64,000 bases of DNA from Epichloe hybrida. Its lineage: Eukaryota > Ascomycota > Sordariomycetes > Hypocreales > Clavicipitaceae. Positions 8,727 through 20,113 of the stretch are shown here, piece by piece (position 1 is the first letter of the stretch; the number at the start of each line of letters is the position of its first letter). Both the position numbers and the translations under genes were made by a program. Below the pieces are notes generated by a model. It searched no databases, was not told where the DNA came from, and saw nothing but the letters and a program-made list of their open reading frames with translations. The stretch lies in NCBI GenBank assembly GCA_019022495.1, contig JAFEKR010000001.1, forward strand, positions 6,448,001-6,512,000, read 5' to 3'.

Positions 8727-11299
8727 CTACTCTCCAATACAGACAGCATACCCCGACCAAAGCGTGCTACAATCCGACCCCACGCCAGTGTTCATCCGGT
8801 AGAACTCATCCAAGCTGATACCTGCTGCATTGGCAATGGTCCAACAGCCCTCTCCACCAACGACTGTGTGCCATTTCTTGCAATTCTTGGATGCTCCGGG
8901 CTGAGTAGGAGCCGGCGGAGCTGTTCCGGTGGTTGTCGTGGGAAGAACTGTACTGGTAGTGGCTGTTGGCGAGCCGGGAGTCTGCGTGCCGGATCCCAAG
9001 ACGCAAACCTGTTCGTAACCATCTGGGGTCAGCTGGCTCCAAATACCAGTATCGCAGTTGGATCCAATCCAGGGGTTTAGTCTGGTCAGTTCCGCCACCG
9101 TGACGCCGAACAGATCGGGAACCATGGAGCAGTTGAAGTTGGCTGCAGGAAAAGTCAGCATGCAGACACCAGACAGACATGGCGGAAGAAGTCATCTGAC
9201 CCTTGTCCTGGATGCGGAAGTTTGTGTAGCAGCTACAACCTGATGGCTGAACTGACGAGGCTGGTATGCGCGTGCGGTTCACGGGCACGCAGTAGTCGTA
9301 TGGCGGCACCACATTTGCTAGAGAAGTACGCACCGCACCGACGTCAGTAGACACGCAACGCGCAGAGAGAGAGCACAAGACAAGGTGAAGTCCATGACGG
9401 AAGATCTTACGAGGAGTCTGCCACTTCTGTACGCAGTAGCTTTTCCCTGCCTGGAGCACACAGTTACTTGCCGAGAGGCTGGGATTCCACTCCACCAGCT
9501 GCTCGACGGTGACATTGGCAAATTGTGCCCAACTAGAGCACGAATTTGCCACGGACAGGTTCTTCAGCTTGGAAGTGGCGTCAAACGCGTTCTCATACAC
9601 TTGGCAGTCACTTATAGTGCCGGAGGCCTTGGGCTGCAAGGTAGCTGTCTGGACTGGGCTGGGCACGAAGTCGGTTGTCGTCACTGGACGCGTGAACGTG
9701 GTTGCCGCCGCGGTAGTCGTGTAGCCGGAGTAGGTCTCTATGTTCCCTACAGGCTTGACGCAGTACGACGTGTTGGCCCACAGATTGCCACAGGTTGAAT
9801 CGACTTGGGGGTTGAGAAAATTAAAGTCCGAGAGGGCCAGGCTGAACTTGAGCGATATTGCAGCGCAATAGTCGCCAGCCTCGACCTTTACGAGAGAGCG
9901 TTAGATCATGGTCGACCGAGTGAATACGTTGAGAAGCGACTCACACGGTACCACTGTCCACACCTTGTATTGGATTGGCCCTGTGCATTCGTCGGCACCG
10001 GGGCTGCGGTCGTCACGGTGTTGCCCAAACCGACAGTGGCTGTCCCCGACGGAGAGCTTATCATGTTGTTGTGTCAAGATGACGACAACCTGTAGATGAC
10101 GGGGAAATTTTCAGCTTACCTCGAACAAAGATACCAGCCTCTCCACGACGCCAGGTTAGAACAGGCCGAGTTGATCATTGGGTTCCATGCCTGGATTTGA
10201 GCAAGGGTTGCATTCCAGCTCTTCATCAGACTCTCGCAGGTGTCGTAGAGATCCAACTGATGAGTACGGCAGGTGCTCCCGGTGGGCAAACAGAGCGATT
10301 GACCTACAGCAGGGAGATTGTCGCATCCGAGGTTGAGATTGTTATTGGTGATCAACTGGTATGTCGACATGCCGTTGGCTACCGAGATGGTGACGCACGA
10401 GTCATCCTGCTTGATTGTGTATGCCGATCCCGTACAGGCAGGTGGAGAGGGAAACGCGGTGGCATTGAGCGCATAAGATGTTGGCGTAGCGAAGCCATAA
10501 TTTGCCGCGCCACAGCTCTTTGTTGTATCCGCGAAAGCCCGAGCGAGCGTGTCGCCGAACCCAAACGGTGATCCCAGCTGTATCTGCTGTATGCCCAGCT
10601 CGCACTGAGAACACGTCTGAGCGTTGGTGTAGTTCGGCTGGTTGGCCCAGTCAGCCACGACAGCGTCGCAATACTTTCCGGACGCCCTGAAAGCTCGGAT
10701 TCAGTCAGGTTGTCAGGGGCCTTGAGTTTCTGTCGTTGCATCGACCAGGCACGAGAGGACTGACTCACTTGTCTTTCAGACATGACAGACTCGCCGCGTA
10801 GAGAAAACGGTCAACCAGGAGAGTTGCTGCCAGTCAAAATATCAGACGGTGTCTGCGATTTGTCCACTTCGTCGCGAGCTCGCTCCAGGGCAGGTTATCC
10901 AATGGAGAACTCACCCGGGTAGGCGAACTTGTTCGGAACCATGACATCGGAAGATGCTGTGCATGCGCCCAAGATGGAAGTTCGAAGACTTCGCAGGTCA
11001 TTCTGACAGGGGCTCTCGCACAGCGTGGTAAGCTGCTCGCCGGGAAGAATCTCAACACTCGCTCCCCTATCATGTTACATATTGTCAATATGCTGGACCC
11101 GGTGTCAACAACTTCGGTGTAGCTACTCCAAACCGGCATATCTCGGCAGCCATGCAGGACAAGACGATACAGTTCTGTTCACAACCGCGAAGCAGCCCTG
11201 GCTCAGCCCAAGCAAGTCATGGGGGAATGCGTAGCCATCAAATTGTTGGCCTTGGACGGTCAAAATCGCGGCCAGAACGGTCATGAAAAGAGCAGACAT
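8727..11299 (-). CDS. Secreted multi-LysM protein (chitinase-linked type)
   Basis: Eight exons in coding order: 11299-11127, 11066-10915, 10826-10769, 10686-10120, 10056-9945, 9885-9411, 9317-9201, 9142-8727. They sum to 2070 nt (689 aa), with every junction in phase. A signal peptide (ALFMTVLAAILTVQG) precedes a Cys-rich N-terminal half with the CSQCELGIQQIQLGSPFGF block typical of these proteins. LysM-type modules follow: about 212-262 (YTIKQDDSCVTIS..N), 266-318 (NATLAQIQAWNP), 346-395 (CGQWYRVEAGDYC) and 640-688 (WHTVVGGEGCWTIA), plus two more degenerate ones between 450 and 600. A Thr/Pro linker precedes the last module. Family role: binds chitin oligomers in the wall or host, shielding or presenting chitin. 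The exon 4/5 acceptor (GATAAG, 10057) was chosen because the nearer CTACAG leads to an in-frame stop. The gene is divergent from the GH18 chitinase, a known pairing for subgroup C chitinases. Confidence 0.88.
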
Positions 11300-12417
11300 G
11301 GCCGACGTTTCAGGCTTGGTGGGAGCAAAAGCCAAACGAGATTGAGTTCTCGCAACGGTATCAAGGAGACACGGCTCTATTTGACCCGAGAGCTCATTGT
11401 GTATACATACTTGCCGAGATGAATTTCCGACACGGTGCACGCGATTGGTGAGCAATGCCACATCATACTACAGGAGAGTATAGTTACATCTGTGCAAAAA
11501 CCCAAAGATGAAAGAAGATTCGTAACTACAGCCACCCTACCGTGTGAGATAAGAGGCGTACATGAGTGGGAGTATACTAACGTCGTAGTACGGTTCCTGA
11601 TTTCCTTGACTTCCCTGACTTCCCTGACTGATTGACTATTGATTATTGACTAATATTGACTGATCGACTAACCGACTAACCGACTAACCGACTAACCGAC
11701 TAACCGACTAACCGACTAACCGACTAACCGACTAATCGACGAGCGACTGACTAATTGACTCATTGAATAACTGACCGACTATGCATGTATGTACGAAATG
11801 CAGCATGCAGGAATTTGAAAGATTCGATTCCGTCCATCATAGGGTTACTGTCACACCACGTCATGTGCGACTATACCCACGATTGCTAGTCACGCGCAGA
11901 TGGGAGTACGAGTAAGTCATCTTCTTGCTGTCGACAATAAGCTGAACTTTTCACGCGTGTGCAACCCGTAAGCAATCTAAATGATGGGCGAGTCAGATGA
12001 GGGGAAACTTGCTAAGATCAATATTACCTCATTTCCTGTATCAAAATGTTCCAGATGCCGCCAACGATTGTCTACGTGACTGCTTTTGGCGCAGTCTGAG
12101 AGGTCGAGGTCTGAAAAGGGATTACACGGACGATGAAGAATCCCACGCTGACATGCAGGAATGTGTGAATGCAGCTTACACCCATGTTACACCGGGGCTG
12201 AGTGCGTTTTACTTTGGTAGACAAGCTCACTCTGGCTCAGGCGTGCGGAGAGGAAGCAAGGTCAAAGATACATTCATGGAACAGTTGTGAGGGTCATGGT
12301 AATGCCACGATGCGGCGGAATGGCTATTTACACGAGCGGTGCCTTAAGACTGGCATGCCAATCCCTTCTTACTCAATCCAATGCCTTTTCACGGGCAGAG
12401 GAGCACACTTCTTTATC
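11300..12417. promoter_or_regulatory. Shared divergent promoter of LysM protein and GH18 chitinase
   Basis: 1118 bp lie between the two start codons, which face away from each other. This allows coordinated control, as reported for LysM/subgroup C chitinase pairs in mycoparasitic fungi. The region contains the 8 bp minisatellite at 11664-11740 and an open frame (11997-12290) that I do not accept as a gene. Confidence 0.6.
11664..11740. repeat. (CGACTAAC)n minisatellite in the divergent promoter
   Basis: Nine near-perfect tandem copies of an 8 bp unit CGACTAAC, flanked on both sides by looser GACT-rich text (CTGACTTC, ATTGACTA). It lies about 370 bp from the LysM start and about 680 bp from the chitinase start. 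Confidence 0.85.
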
Positions 12418-15400
12418 ATGAAGTCCGTTTTTGTTACTGCGTTGGCGCTGCTGCAGACGATTGAACTATCCTCTGCTTCTCCTGAGTCGTTGCTGTATCC
12501 TCCGTCTCATCGAAGCCTCCATGCACGTCGACTTGAAGTGTCTCGGGACAGTGACTCTACTAGAGTCCTGAGCGCCCTGCAAGCCAGAGAAGACTACACA
12601 TGTGGCCCCGGAAGTGAGTTGCTTCTCCAGACATCTTCTTCCACAATGCTTGTGCACCTAACATGTGTCCAGGACCTTGCGGCAACAAGGCACGCTGTGG
12701 TGGTAGGGATCCATTTCCATGACCAAACTTAACAACGCCGTCACTGAATCAGCGTCCAGAATCTGGAAACTGCGGCTACGGTGCTACCTACTGCGGCAAA
12801 GGCTGTACCAGTAACTGCGGTGCCGTTGCTGAGTGCGGCAAAGACTCCAAGGATGGCAAGACGACATGTCCGTTGAACACTTGCTGCTCCCAGTACGGAT
12901 TCTGCGGCACCACCAAAGGTATTGTGCACCCGCCCAACCCCCATTGTGGCACAAGTTTTCCAAGCATGCAAGTTTTTAACATGAACCTTGCCAGAAACAT
13001 GAACCTTGCCAGAATTCTGTGGGAAAGGCTGCCAGTCAAACTGCGATGAGAAGCCTTCGCCTCCGGGAGGGTCAACGAAAGGAAAGACCCTGTCAAGAGG
13101 TAAGATGCGCCGTGTGGAAAGCCGTGACGGACACCAAGTTTAACAAAGCATCTAGTTATTGGGTACTACGAGGCTTGGAATGCCCGATCTACCTGCCACA
13201 AGACATCACCGCGCGATCTACCACGTATGGATTTTTCCCCAGCTTCCAAGGTATATGAGTACAGCTGACGAGAAGTTCCAGTCGCCGCCCTAACGCATCT
13301 GAATTATGCTTTTGCATACCTGGACCCGACATCTTTCAAGATTACAGCCATGGACGCCGCAACACCCGTTTCTCTCTTCGATGACATGTCGGATCTCAAG
13401 ACCACTAACCCAGACTTGAAGATATTTGTCAGTATTGGTGGCTGGACGTTTTCGGATAACGACACGTATACACAGCCCATCTTTGGAAACGTGGCCCGCA
13501 GTTCGTCCAACCGCCAGTTGTTTGCCAACGAGCTTGTCGCCTTTCTGACCTACTACGGATTTGACGGGGTTGATTTGGACTGGTAAGCAACAGCCCCGGC
13601 TTCGCATTCCATCTTTCAACATCACAACTTTGGTTGCCGACATCTCTGCGACAGGGAGTATCCCGGGGCTTCTGATCGAGGTGGCAAGGAGGAGGATACG
13701 AAGAACTACGTCGAGCTCGTCAAGACACTCCGAGCCACGTTTGACAAAACTGGGCGCAGCTTGGGCATCACCTTCACAGCGCCATCTTCTTACTGGTATC
13801 TAAGATGGTTCGATCTGCCGGGAATGATGAAGTATTGCGACTGGGTCAACTTGGTATGTTGGATTTTAAACTCAGAAACTCGCCAGCATCAGGTACTGAC
13901 TGACCTTGTACAGATGTCTTACGATCCACGGTATATGGGACAGCACAAATCCGATGTAAGCCTCGTCCATTTATTCAAGTGATTGTGGTGTACACGAATG
14001 CATGCATAAACTGATGACTGGTAGCGGCGCCATTGTCCAAGGCCATACCAACCTGACGGAGATCAAGTTGGCTGCAGAGCTGTTCTGGCGCGTGAAGATC
14101 CCAGCTCACAAAATCGCCTTGGGCTTCGGGTTCTACGGTCGGGCTTTCACACTTGCCAGTCCCAGCTGTACAACGCCAGGGTGCCCTTTCTCGGGAGGTG
14201 CGAAGCCGGGTTTGTGCACCAAGACAAGCGGATGTAGGTCTTGATCCAAACCTTTGGATGTGGTCTCTGCTTAAACGGTGACAGATCTTGCGTATTATGA
14301 GGTGCAGGACATCTTGAAGAAGAACCCCAATATCAAGGTCATCCATGATAAAGAGTCGGCCGTGAAGTACTTCACTTTTGACACAAATCAGTGGATCTCA
14401 TACGATGACAAGGATACTCTCAAACAAAAGGTCGAATGGGCCAATGCTGCTGGCTTCTCGGGCTCCTTGATCTGGGCGTCCGATCTCGGTTCGTATCAAC
14501 ACCAACACCACCTCTTCACTACTCGCAGCTTGTCTGGCTAACTCCCATGGTGGAACAGACGACTTTGATTTTACAGCGCATGCGGCTCTCATGGGCAAAG
14601 ACAAATTGACCCTCAACTCACCACTGAGCAAGAAGACGCTCCAAGCCAGCCGGAAGACGAAAGACGATCTGAACTCATATCTCCGCAAAGACTGCTACGT
14701 CCAAGAGGACTCTCTCACTTCCTGCAAGTCAGGTGATGACCAGGTTGGCTATGACAAAGCTGGGAGGGTAAGTTGACAATCCGAACCATCTCTCTCCCGT
14801 CTTGGAAGGTGTTGTTAATTGTATCGGGACAGTCAAAAGATTACAAGCCCATCTGCTGCCCCAAGGGCAGCGGAATGACAAAATGTCAATGGAGAGGTGG
14901 CACCGGCGGCACAGATGCCGGACGAGACTGCAATGGACAATGCCACGCGGGCGAGGTCAAAATCACAACGTCTGGCTATGGCGGTTCGCCAGGAGAATCC
15001 TCCGAGACGGCTCACTGCACCAGAGGCCAGAAGGCATTTTGTTGTGAAATGGGTATATTCAGTGACGCCCTCGGCCAGTGCAACTGGTCCAAAGGAGTGT
15101 AAGTTCTCGAGTATGAGGCCTTTGGCTGTTTGGTTCTTTGAGTGCTGGCTGATCCCATGACAGTGGAAGCTCGTGCAAGAGTGACCAGCAAAAGCTGGCA
15201 TACATATGGGACAATACGGGCTGGGGCACAGTTTTCAAGCACGGCAATGAGTTCTACTGTCCCAAGAACGATCCCCCACCACTTCTGGACTGCCGCTGGG
15301 TCGGTAAGGGTGATTGTGCGGACAACACGTGTGGCGGATCAGAGGTCACTCTCTTGACAGATGAACGAGGAGACTCGTACAGCGGCTGCGCTTGTAAGTC

Positions 15401-16728
15401 TTTGCCGTCACCGTCCTTCAGTCGACCGTTTTTCTTCTTCTTCTTCTTTTTTTTTTTTTTTTTTTTTTTTTTTGCAATACCTAACATTGCAAACAGGGGG
15501 ACGAAAGCGAGCTCTCTGCTGCACGCCAAACACACAGGCGCTGCAAACCGAGACCTGCGACTATGACTTGTGCAAATTGATCGAGAACCGGGCTGCATGT
15601 GACGACGAAGCTGGCTATAATGATGAGGAGGGCTACACAAGCTTGCTCAGACGTTCTTCATACGTCACTGGCGACGGTCGGACGCTCTGGACCTATGAAG
15701 ATGGCGGTGTGACGGGCGAGCACGAGAATCATCTCGAGGCCCGAGGTGCCTATCCAGGACAGGCACGACCCAAGCTCCTTTCGCTGGCCAAGCTGACAGG
15801 ATCTGCCATTTACAAGGGCAAGGATTTGGCCGTGAAAAGCCGGCCCTACTGGCCCGGATTGAAGAGCCTTTCGGGTGATGGTTCGGAGACGCTTCTCATC
15901 CGCGGCGGCTTCACCCTGCTGAAAGAAACGTGCGGCTCGACAGCAATGAAGTTCATTCCTGCCGCACAACTCTCGAAGACGGGCTTTGAGCTGGAACACC
16001 TCCGCGAGGTCAACATGATGGACAATTTTGTCAGAAGCTTGCTGTCCGGTAAGCTCTTTTCCGGCGCCGACATGACGATCAAGTTCGATCCCATGGCGGT
16101 GTACCATGGCTGGAATAAAGTATACGACGTCAGCCTTCCGCTAATTGGCGTGGCCGTCCGCGACGCGCCCGCCTACACCCTGCCGGTCACACCCAACGAC
16201 CGCATCTTCGAAACCATCGGGTCGTATGCCTATCGCGAGGGCGTGAGCTTCCTACCCGGGCCGCTCAACCTCGTCAAACGAACGTTGATGATGGGCAACT
16301 CCCCGCTCGGCTCCGTCAGCAGGTTCAGGAATCTGCTGGGTGAAGTGGCAAGCAGGGGAGACAAGGAAACACTGCAAAAGGTGCTCAATTCGATGCATGG
16401 AACCGTTGCGGTTTTCAACTACCTCAACGACGCCGCCCTGCACCGGGCTTTCATGGCGGCCGGCAGGACCCTGACCGCCGAGATGCGTCACGCAGACGAG
16501 TTCATCCCGGAGCTCAAGGGCATCCTGGCGGCTTGGAAGGAGTGGGAGCCTGACTACTATGACCATGTGGTATCCCTGGCGACAGCGTGGCTCACCAACC
16601 GCGGAGCCATGGTTGCCCAAAAGTTTGCTGGCGGCGTGGCGAACAACCCGAACGCGTTGAAGCTTGTCTCCGAGGCGGCGCTGATTGTGTCGCAGGTGGG
16701 CCGGATCAAGTCTCCATTGTCACCGTAG
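12418..16728 (+). CDS. GH18 subgroup C chitinase, killer-toxin alpha-subunit type, with an internal frameshift
   Basis: Fourteen exons: 12418-12613, 12673-12702, 12760-12918, 13013-13099, 13156-13224, 13282-13582, 13655-13853, 13914-13955, 14025-14233, 14285-14488, 14559-14767, 14833-15098, 15164-15393, 15497-16728. A signal peptide (SVFVTALALLQTIELSSA) is followed by Cys-rich CBM18/hevein-like chitin-binding repeats (CPLNTCCSQYGFCGTT), then the GH18 domain from VIGYYEAWNARSTC. The catalytic motif FDGVDLDWEYP is at about 274-284, with E the proton donor, and a roughly 410-residue C-terminal domain follows. Role: secreted endo-chitinase; the best-known relatives resemble the zymocin alpha subunit. 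Exon lengths sum to 3433 nt, 1 mod 3. After MSYD (codons at 13914-13925) the expected HGxWD motif is one frame away (HGIWDSTNP), and only that frame meets the next exon in phase. The gene is therefore broken here, or the base is an assembly error. It pairs with the divergent LysM gene. Confidence 0.85.
15431..15474. repeat. Poly-T tract in the last chitinase intron
   Basis: CTTCTTCTT followed by about 30 consecutive T, inside the 103 nt intron 15394-15496. It is upstream of a good AAACAG acceptor, so it acts as an over-long polypyrimidine tract. Such runs are also error-prone in assemblies. Confidence 0.8.
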
Positions 16729-17241
16729 GCTATGGAGAGGAACTTGATAGCTTTGCGCAGAATGTGCTACCATACTGGTTGGGCGTCGAGCTTCGTGGTT
16801 CCGTGGGTGGACTTCTGATAGCCTGCGTGGCTAAGGGATGAGCAGGAGCAAGACAATAGTATCTTCATCTTGGTGCTAGTTTTTTTAACAATCATTGTTG
16901 GCACTCCGTCGCAGTCAGCAAAGCAGTTGCCTACGGCCCAACCCGAAGTACAACGCGCTGAATGACGTATTCAGTTTGCCAAGAATCTCCATTCGGCGTG
17001 GGACTGCCAATTCCTTTCCAAAGGTAATTTCGTCAACCCTCTTGTCTAAAATCTGCTCTCTGGCTGTCCCGAGGAACCAAAACTAGGCATATTCCGACCT
17101 AGGGGCGAGCCGTCCGTCGCTGGGGCATCTTGGGGGGGTACCTGCTCTTTTTTCTGCTTCTGTCAAGGTCAAATGTGGATAGGATTGACCGACTGGTAAT
17201 ACGTGGTCATGAAAATTATCCTTGGTATTAGCGGCATGACT
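16729..17241. other. Intergenic between convergent chitinase and FCF1
   Basis: 513 bp with the two 3' UTRs. No further gene or repeat is recognised. Confidence 0.5.
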
Positions 17242-17971
17242 CTAAGAATTAGGGGCATCCGGTAGCCTCTCAATCACATACTTTCCCCTCGCCACGCTCA
17301 TCAGCGGCACACCGGGAATCTTTCGCAACCTCTGCTTCAGCGCTTTGTCGTTTGTGCCCACAATGTATATCCTGTTCTTGCTCACTCTGTCTACCAGGCA
17401 ATCATCTGCATAGGTACCCTTGTGATCGCACTCCAATCTCGTCCATCGTTCATCTCGAGCCACCCGCAAGGCCAGCCTGTACTTGGGACCCAGCTTCTCC
17501 AACTCGGACATGACGCACGATGTGATCATTGGGTTACATTTGGCGTATAGGCAGTCCATCATGGATTCGAGTAGCGACAGCTTCCGCTGGACTGTGTGAC
17601 TGAGGAAGTTGGTGTCCACTAGCACGTTGTACGCTGTTCGGGGAGACGTTAGTGCAAATGGCAACCGAGAATTGCATTCGTCGGAGAATGACATACGAGG
17701 AACGAGGGCGGTGTTGTGCTGGAAGAACATGTTGCTGGGCATCTGCGGCGCCTCGCGGACCAGGTCGCCATTGACCGTCTTCTTCTCTTTTCTTTGGGCT
17801 TCGGCTTCGGCTTTCTGCTGGTTCGCTTTCAGTCTTCCATCGCGCTGGCCGAGGACTCGCTTGACCTATGGTGAAGGCGACCATCAGCTTTGTTTCTCGT
17901 CATTTCCCGGAAGCGCCTTATCGATAAGTGCCTACCAGGCCGAATTTTCTCGTTTTCTTCGCGACACCCAT
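17242..17971 (-). CDS. FCF1: rRNA-processing protein Fcf1/Utp24 (PIN-domain nuclease)
   Basis: Three exons, 17971-17936, 17865-17697 and 17633-17242, make 597 nt (198 aa); the yeast protein has 189. The spliced N-terminus MGVAKKTRKFGLVKRVLGQR and the basic KANQQKAEAEAQRKEKK helix match the family. The PIN domain starts at YNVLVDTNF (Asp75) and has ELEKLGPKYR (Glu113), KGTYADDCLV (Asp145, Asp146) and GTNDKALKQRLRKIPG (Asp164), completing the acidic metal-binding set. Known role: SSU-processome component that cleaves pre-rRNA at A1/A2 during 18S maturation in the nucleolus. The first intron (70 nt) follows only 12 codons, so the true start is easy to miss; the ATG inside exon 2 (MPSNMFFQH) is internal. 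It shares a 357 bp promoter with RFC4. Confidence 0.96.
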
Positions 17972-18328
17972 TCTTGTGGCTGGGAGTGTAGCTTCCGTAC
18001 TTTTTCTGAGTTGGTCCGGGAGTCTGTCTTAGTACGCTTTATCGATCAGGAGTTGTCGCGACCGGGCTGGCGTTGTGATGCTGCGAGATTCCGTCGGGCG
18101 TCGTGCTTGCAAATTGTGGCATTGTCAAGGAAAAATCGGCTTGTCGTTGCTGGTTTTTGCCGCCGCCGCCCAATTCTCAAGGCGGTGGCAGGCACATGGC
18201 GCACGGACCATCTCCGAATCCACCCCCAGCCCCTGCGATTTGCGTGGCACAACCGCGGGAGACGCGCCAAAGTCGCGTAAAGTGATTGATTTGTTAAAAC
18301 TATTCACCGTCACAAATTCGCAATCATC
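17972..18328. promoter_or_regulatory. Bidirectional promoter between FCF1 and RFC4
   Basis: 357 bp separate the two divergent start codons, so both core promoters and leaders must fit here. Two ATCGATAA-type stretches (17921; near 18042) are present. Joint control of ribosome-biogenesis and replication genes is plausible but not shown. Confidence 0.55.
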
Positions 18329-19539
18329 ATGCCCGCTGCCAAATCCGAGGAAAAGGGCGAGTCTTCGACCGCTGCCACAAAGGCGGCTCTCGCATCATCT
18401 TCGAATGGGTCTCTGAATTATGAGCTGCCTTGGTAATTCAAGTGTAAAGCAATCACGAGCGTTCAAGCCGTTGTAGCTAACGCAAGGCCGGCAGGGTGGA
18501 AAAGTACCGTCCCGTTTTTCTCGACGATGTGGTCGGTAACACAGAGACGATAGAGCGGTTGAAAATCATTGCAAAGGAAGGAAACATGCCTCATGTCATC
18601 ATTTCGGGAATGCCGGGTATCGGGAAGACGACGAGTGTGCTCTGCCTGGCCAGACAGTTGCTCGGGGAGTCGTACAAGGAGGCTGTGTTGGAGTTGAATG
18701 CAAGTGACGAGCGGGGTGAGTGTGTGATTTGGGCAAGGACTCTTTCTCTCCTTTGAATAAAGTAAACCCTGGCTGATGAAATACCTCAAGGTATCGATGT
18801 CGTTCGTAATCGAATCAAGGGCTTTGCGCAAAAGAAGGTCACGCTGCCTCCAGGCCGACACAAGCTCGTCATTCTCGACGAGGCCGACAGCATGACATCT
18901 GGTGCGCAACAAGCCCTTCGTCGGACTATGGAAATCTACTCCAACACTACTCGATTTGCTTTCGCGTGCAATCAGTCCAACAAGATCATTGAGCCCCTCC
19001 AATCTCGATGCGCCATCCTTCGTTACGCTAAGCTGTCCGACTCGCAAGTCGTCAAGCGATTACTGCAAATCATCGAGGCTGAGAAGGTCGAGTACAGTGA
19101 CGACGGTCTCGCTGCTCTGGTCTTCAGTGCTGAGGGCGACATGCGTCAGGCCATCAATAACTTGCAGTCTACCTTTGCCGGTTTCGGTTTCGTTTCGGGC
19201 GATAACGTCTTTAAAGTTGTTGATTCTCCGCATCCCATCAAAGTGCAGGCAATGCTGAAGGCATGCTATGAGGGGAATGTGGACTCGGCTTTGGACACCT
19301 TGAGGGAACTCTGGGGTTTGGGATACTCTAGCCACGATATCATCAGTACCATGTTCAAGGTGACCAAGACGATCCCAACACTGAGCGAGCATTCAAAGCT
19401 GGAGTTTATCAAGGAGATTGGCTTCACGCATATGAAGATCTTGGAGGGCGTACAAACACTGCTCCAATTGAGCGGCTGTGTTGCGCGGTTGTGCAAGCTC
19501 AATATGGATCCAAAGAAATTCGAGGTAGCAGCTAAGTGA
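18329..19539 (+). CDS. RFC4: Replication factor C subunit 4 (clamp-loader AAA+ ATPase)
   Basis: Exons 18329-18432, 18495-18715 and 18791-19539 sum to 1074 nt (357 aa). After a Ser/Ala-rich head the RFC box reads [17 protein letters not shown]. Walker A is GMPGIGKT (73-80) and Walker B LVILDEAD (134-141). The SRC arginine-finger motif is at 180-182 ([10 protein letters not shown]), and the sensor-2 region is [14 protein letters not shown], characteristic of the yeast Rfc4/human RFC2 branch. The C-terminal collar domain ends in KKFEVAAK. Role: part of the RFC heteropentamer that loads PCNA at primer-template junctions, also in checkpoint and cohesion clamp loaders. The head is about 30 residues longer than in yeast. 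Introns have GTAATT and GTGAGT donors. It is divergent from FCF1. Confidence 0.95.
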
Positions 19540-19731
19540 AGCATGTAGGAAGCTATTTTTCATTGCATGGTATAGGCGTTGGGTTAAATCAGTTCGGACA
19601 TAAGCATTGTAGTGCTGCGCCTTAGCTTTGGAAGCGGGAAATTCGTGTGATGGGTATTCCGACCACAATGCTCCATGACGATTTGATGTTGTTACATGTG
19701 ATGGCGGCATGTTCTGTTGATACGGCCACGC

Positions 19732-20113
19732 TCACTTGTTCCCCTCATTCTTGCCAAACTCTTCCTCATACCTCTGCCACTTCGCCTTTTCCCTCATCCA
19801 TCTGCGCTGCATGCGCATCTGATTTTCGTACTGTCTCAGCCGCCAATCGGCCTCAATCATACCTCCCAACACCATGCCCGACATTTGCAGGTAACTGCAG
19901 CGCAAAGTCAGCTTGAAATAGTGCGCGTGGCTGCCCTTCTTACACTTTGAATTGAACCGTTGTTCCACGATAAATTGGCGACCAGACATAGCCAATGCCG
20001 CCGAGGACAGCGGCGCCGGCACCCCATTTCGCAGCTCCAATGAGCGCCCCTTTTCCTGCTTCCCAAGCGGCGTCCTGCGCCTCTTCGGTTTTCAATGGAT
20101 CGTGTGTTCTCAT
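19732..20113 (-). CDS. Small two-helix membrane protein, HIG1-like candidate
   Basis: Two exons, 20113-19944 and 19894-19732, with a 49 nt intron (GTAAGA donor, GCTGCAG acceptor), give 333 nt (110 aa). The protein begins MRTHDPLKTEEAQDAAWEAG. It has a glycine-rich hydrophobic helix (GAAKWGAGAAVLGGIGYVW, about 27-45), a short loop, and a second segment (YLQMSGMVLGGMIEADWRL). It ends in a charged Arg/Gln/Glu-rich helix. Two short helices with a QFKVYLQ...RLRQYE pattern recall HIG1/Rcf-type mitochondrial proteins, but that is inference. Conservation of this arrangement across ascomycetes is from memory. Without splicing, the open frame reads through the intron into a different N-terminus, so simple ORF callers would miss the gene. 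Confidence 0.7.

Noticed and set aside
10057..10119. Stronger-looking acceptor CTACAG at about 10091 in the LysM gene
   Set aside because: It leads to an in-frame TGA within five codons; the acceptor GATAAG at 10057 keeps the frame.
11808..11845. GATTCGATTCCGTCC resembling a tRNA T-arm
   Set aside because: No matching acceptor stem, D-arm or anticodon arm is found upstream.
11997..12290. 97-codon open frame with several Cys (NDCLRDCFWRSL) in the LysM/chitinase promoter
   Set aside because: No signal peptide, no family match I can name, and the Cys spacing does not fit CFEM or hydrophobin patterns; it probably opens by chance or is a relic.
15361..15496. Read-through of the last chitinase exon across the poly-T intron
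   Set aside because: The frame happens to be open (poly-F), but GTAAGT at 15394 and AAACAG at 15491 restore the family sequence GCAWGRKRALCC.
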